Positions 7,253 to 9,437 of a stretch of DNA of 9,437 bases are shown piece after piece. Within the stretch, counting starts at the first letter, position 1. The number at the start of each line of letters is the position of its first letter. Origin of the DNA: Opitutaceae bacterium (GTDB taxonomy: Bacteria > Verrucomicrobiota > Verrucomicrobiia > Opitutales > Opitutaceae); assembly GCA_005787865.1 (NCBI GenBank), contig SXZN01000035.1, positions 1 to 9,437 on the forward strand, read 5' to 3'. The notes beneath the pieces are model-generated. The model did not search any database, had not been told where the DNA came from, and saw only the letters and a program-made list of their open reading frames with translations. A program made the translations under genes and the position numbers.

Positions 7253-7284
7253 GGCTGGTTAGCCTTTTACGCCCACCAGCTTTT
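7253..7284 (+). terminator. candidate terminator for the ACT-domain gene, two alternative hairpins
   Basis: On the plus strand, GGCT (7253-7256) can pair with AGCC (7261-7264) followed by TTTT (7265-7268). Alternatively GCTGGT (7254-7259) can pair with ACCAGC (7275-7280) followed by TTTT (7281-7284). Both have a T-run directly after the stem, but the stems are short. The region overlaps the last codons of the convergent DUF3299 gene. Confidence 0.3.
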
Positions 7285-7756
7285 CGCCCTCGAGCAAATA
7301 GACGCCGGTCAGATAACCGTTCTCGTACATCTCGCCCACGCGAAGTTTACCTTCAAAAGTAATTGGCACATCCATCAGCGGCTTCACGCCAGCGCCGATC
7401 ATTTTGACCACCACCCACTCGTTGATTTTCGGCATGACGCCATAGCAACACATCATGGGGTCTTTAACTAAAAGCAGTTCCTTAACCAACCCGGCCTCCA
7501 TCCGAACCGGCAACATATAACCCGTCACCGCCACTTTCTGCTGATCGAGCGCCTTGATCTTAGCCGGAATTTGATCAGCGCCCGACGGTGGCAGCGCCTT
7601 GGGATCCGCATTGTTAAATTCTGGCGCGGTGAACGGGAAAGAGGCCAAACGATCGAAACCGACCACCTCATATTCTACGGCGGCGGGGCCGACGATCGGC
7701 AGGCTGCCTACACAGAGGCCAAAGCATGAACGGAGGAGACGCCAAGAGCACTTCAT
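7259..7756 (-). CDS. DUF3299 family secreted protein of an ABC-transporter operon
   Basis: A 165-residue protein. Residues 1-26 look like a signal peptide (basic MKCSWRLLR, hydrophobic core, small residues GPAA), so it is probably periplasmic. I see no clear lipobox. The mature part carries the marks I associate with DUF3299: IPAKIKALDQQKVAVTGYML (63-82), MLPVRMEAG then VKELLLVKDPMMCCYG (91-106) with paired Cys103-Cys104, and PKINEWVVVKM (109-119). The rest is a small beta-rich domain ending GVYLLEGEKLVGVKG. The molecular function is unknown; the paired cysteines suggest metal or redox chemistry, which is inference. It follows the permease stop by 91 bp on the same strand and probably belongs to that operon. 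The frame could be extended to 8068, but the added 104 residues overlap the permease gene, are Arg/Cys-rich and resemble nothing, so the ATG at 7756 is preferred. Confidence 0.8.
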   Translation of the reverse strand: MKCSWRLLRSCFGLCVGSLPIVGPAAVEYEVVGFDRLASFPFTAPEFNNADPKALPPSGADQIPAKIKALDQQKVAVTGYMLPVRMEAGLVKELLLVKDPMMCCYGVMPKINEWVVVKMIGAGVKPLMDVPITFEGKLRVGEMYENGYLTGVYLLEGEKLVGVKG

Positions 7757-7772
7757 GTCGGAAAAAATACTC
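7757..7772 (-). promoter_or_regulatory. U-tract element before the DUF3299 start codon
   Basis: On the minus strand the start codon is preceded by GAGTATTTTTTCCGAC. There is no Shine-Dalgarno at the normal distance; a GGAGG lies about 20 nt upstream, too far for ordinary use. Nearly the same word precedes the permease start at 9054-9068, differing in one T and a few flanking bases. It may act as a U-rich translation enhancer, for instance for ribosomal protein S1. Confidence 0.35.
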
Positions 7773-7847
7773 AGGACCTCCACCGCGTCAAAGGATTTGG
7801 CTGGAACGATCACTCTTTGGCGCAGATTAAAGATTATCAACCCCGGA

Positions 7848-9053
7848 TCAAGACACCGGAGCAATCGTCTCAGCCACCGGCACCCGATAACCCTTAAACG
7901 CCGGCACACACCCACCGAGGATACAGAGCCCGACAAAAACGGCGGGGCCCCAGCAAAAAACTGGATTCCATTGCAGCGGCTCAAGCACGACCCCGGTCTG
8001 CGCCTGAATAAGGGCCGCCACCGACCCAGCGAGCCCAACAAAGACGGCAAAACCCGCGGCTGATCCAAGCAGACCGATCACGGCCGCCTCCCCCACCACC
8101 GCTCCAAAGACCGTGCGGCGGCGGGCGCCGAGCGCGCGCAAAATGGCAATATCTCGAGCGCGGGCGCTCATGGAATTATAAATGCTAACCAAAACAGAAC
8201 CTGAAGCCACCACCGCCACCAACCAAGCCACGAGGGTCAGCACCTGATCAAACCAGGCTACTTTGTTAAACAATTCTGCCACAATTGTTCCAATCGGATA
8301 AGCAAAGGTCAGCCGCCCGCCCTGACTATTGAGCCGCAAATTAAGCATCATGCCGGCTTCCGGGGCCCGCAATTGCACGAGCACCGCACTCAGCTCGTTC
8401 GCCGCCAGCGGATTATGCCCCTTCATGGTTTGCACTCCCTCCAGCGGAATCCAGATCACGCGATCAACCGGCGTGTTGGTCGGAGCCAAGATCCCAACCA
8501 CCGTATAAACCTCCTCATGCTGCTCTGCCTGAGGATTGAAAATGAGGCCATGCGAAGGACGAAAAGTCGTTCCAACCCGCCACCCTAATTTTTTGGCCGC
8601 ATAACTTCCGACCACGGCTTCAAGTTTGCCGATTTGAAAAAACCGCTCGCCGCGACCGACCTGATAACGATGGCCCGGCCTATATTCCACGTCCGTAAAT
8701 AACGCTTCGGTCGTGCCCACAATGCGCCACCCTTGATAATTATCCCCGACCGCCAACGGAATCGCCGTCTTCACCTCGCGCTGATGCCGGATCATTTCGA
8801 AATCGGCGGCGGTGAGATTACCGGGCGATGCCTCGAGATGAAAAATTGCATTCAGCACCAGTTGCAACTTCGACCCGCGCGCCCCGAGCACCGCATCGAA
8901 GCCAGAATTGGTCGCCGCAAACACCGCCTGCGATTGCGTCTTCACCACCCACACCGTCAGCAATAAACCGCTCGCCAACGCAATGCTACCCGCGGTCACC
9001 AGCGTCGCCAGCAAGTGCTGCCGCAATGAACGATAGATAAGGTTAAAGATCAT
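7848..9053 (-). CDS. FtsX/MacB-like ABC-transporter permease
   Basis: A 401-residue inner-membrane permease with the four-helix FtsX/MacB topology. TM1 is about 13-36. A large periplasmic domain follows (about 37-265), including FDAVLGARGSKLQLVL (52-67) and a beta-rich middle (about 100-230). Three C-terminal helices lie at about 268-292, 315-347 and 368-388. The cytoplasmic loop MSARARDIAILRALGARR (295-312) is the conserved coupling helix that contacts the ATPase. The end PAFKGYRVPVAETIAP fits the family. Its ATG overlaps the ATPase stop as ATGA (9050-9053), so translation is probably coupled. Transporters of this type usually move lipids, lipoproteins or peptides or transmit force, rather than importing ions through a channel. 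The next gene is a DUF3299 protein; ATPase-permease-DUF3299 is the order I recall for the zinc-starvation-induced PA4064-PA4066 genes of Pseudomonas aeruginosa. The substrate is unproven. Confidence 0.9.
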   Translation of the reverse strand: MIFNLIYRSLRQHLLATLVTAGSIALASGLLLTVWVVKTQSQAVFAATNSGFDAVLGARGSKLQLVLNAIFHLEASPGNLTAADFEMIRHQREVKTAIPLAVGDNYQGWRIVGTTEALFTDVEYRPGHRYQVGRGERFFQIGKLEAVVGSYAAKKLGWRVGTTFRPSHGLIFNPQAEQHEEVYTVVGILAPTNTPVDRVIWIPLEGVQTMKGHNPLAANELSAVLVQLRAPEAGMMLNLRLNSQGGRLTFAYPIGTIVAELFNKVAWFDQVLTLVAWLVAVVASGSVLVSIYNSMSARARDIAILRALGARRRTVFGAVVGEAAVIGLLGSAAGFAVFVGLAGSVAALIQAQTGVVLEPLQWNPVFCWGPAVFVGLCILGGCVPAFKGYRVPVAETIAPVS

Positions 9054-9437
9054 CGCGGAAAAATAGTCGGCGGTGTGGCTAAAGCCCGGTTGATCATCAT
9101 GAAATCCTGCATTTGCTCAAACTGCGCGAGCACCCGCTCGTCATGACTCACCAGCAACAGAGCCGCCCCGGATTCGCGACATACCTCGCGGATCAATTGC
9201 AGCGCTTCCCGAGCATTGCGGCGGTCGAGATTGCCCGTGGGTTCATCGGCAAGGACCAGCTTGGGCCGATTAGCCAACGCCCGCGCGACCGCCACCCGTT
9301 GCTGCTGACCCGTGGAAAGCTGGCGAGGATAATGACCGAGTTTATCGCCCAGCCCCACCCGCTGTAATAAAGCCACCGCTTCAGCACGGTCCACGCCACG
9401 GCCAAAGGCCATCCCGAGTTCCACATTTTCTAAAGCC
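9050..9437 (-). CDS. ABC-transporter ATP-binding protein (LolD/MacB type), 5' end off the window
   Basis: The last 128 codons of an ABC ATPase; the frame is open to the right edge, so the Walker A motif and true start lie outside. The first visible complete residues, ALENVELG, match the usual TALENVELP region just before the helical subdomain. Visible motifs: ABC signature LSTGQ (codons at 9319-9305, Thr in place of the usual Gly of LSGGQ), continuing QQRVAVARAL; Walker B LVLADEPTGNLD with catalytic Glu at 9244-9242; and the H-loop His in LLLVSHDERV at 9145-9143. These are intact, so the enzyme should hydrolyse ATP. The C-terminal MMINRALATPP is also typical of this MacB/LolD-like group. The stop overlaps the permease start by 4 bp, so the two form one transporter. 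A GTG at 9424 is internal, not the start. Confidence 0.92.
   Translation of the reverse strand, partial: ALENVELGMAFGRGVDRAEAVALLQRVGLGDKLGHYPRQLSTGQQQRVAVARALANRPKLVLADEPTGNLDRRNAREALQLIREVCRESGAALLLVSHDERVLAQFEQMQDFMMINRALATPPTIFPR
9054..9068 (-). promoter_or_regulatory. U-tract element before the permease start codon
   Basis: On the minus strand, GACTATTTTTCCGCG directly precedes the permease ATG, inside the last codons of the ATPase gene (Thr-Ile-Phe-Pro-Arg). It shares TATTTTT(T)CCG with the sequence before the DUF3299 start at the same distance, two bases from the ATG. No Shine-Dalgarno is present. It may serve translation initiation or reinitiation. Confidence 0.35.

Noticed and set aside
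7599..8063. A 154-codon plus-strand open frame
   Set aside because: It is antisense to the DUF3299 gene and the 3' end of the permease; its translation is Arg/Pro/His-rich with no family features.
7757..8068. N-terminal extension of the DUF3299 protein to 8068
   Set aside because: It would overlap over 200 bases of the permease gene, is Arg/Cys-rich, and buries a good signal peptide that begins at 7756.
9422..9424. GTG as the start of the ABC ATPase
   Set aside because: The frame continues upstream as ALEN-VELG, the usual interior of these ATPases, and Walker A must lie further upstream.

Overview
This window looks like the chromosome of a moderately GC-rich Gram-negative bacterium, most likely a Verrucomicrobiota member near Opitutaceae. 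The lineage call is an inference. It rests on the style of the TonB-dependent receptor (a 'TVTGSNIKRLDAEKTLPVTVI'-type start to the plug, an 'SRGYDPAIYN...QLTKKL'-type end) and on the absence of a convincing Shine-Dalgarno sequence before every gene whose start is visible. I see no rRNA, tRNA, CRISPR array, insertion sequence or phage gene.

Layout. (1) Positions 1-1247, minus strand: the first 415 codons of a membrane-anchored alpha/beta hydrolase that runs off the left edge. (2) 1248-1392: a non-coding gap holding a branched, terminator-like structure for the gene upstream and a near-leaderless promoter candidate for the hydrolase. (3) 1393-5483, minus strand: a two-gene unit, a secreted alpha/beta hydrolase (4611-5483) followed after 20 bp by a 1065-residue TonB-dependent outer-membrane receptor. 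(4) 5484-5707: a non-coding gap with several small inverted repeats. (5) 5708-6616, minus strand: a cation diffusion facilitator (CDF) metal exporter. It is divergent from (6) 6754-7209, plus strand: a small double-ACT-domain protein. (7) 7259-9437, minus strand: an ABC-transporter operon transcribed as ATPase (5' end off the right edge), FtsX/MacB-like permease, then a DUF3299 secreted protein. The ATPase and permease genes overlap by 4 bp (ATGA).

How the genes may work together. The left half reads as an import and hydrolysis module: an outer-membrane TonB receptor beside a secreted serine hydrolase, then a second, membrane-bound hydrolase. An ester-containing ligand is the simplest guess, but the substrate cannot be read from sequence. 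The right half combines a CDF-type divalent-metal exporter with an ATPase-permease-DUF3299 cassette. That cassette has the same gene order as the zinc-starvation operon PA4063-PA4066 of Pseudomonas aeruginosa as I remember it. A zinc-homeostasis neighbourhood is therefore a plausible and testable reading. The most unusual sequence-level observations are the branched terminator at 1291-1376 and a near-identical U-tract element directly before the start codons of both the permease and the DUF3299 gene.
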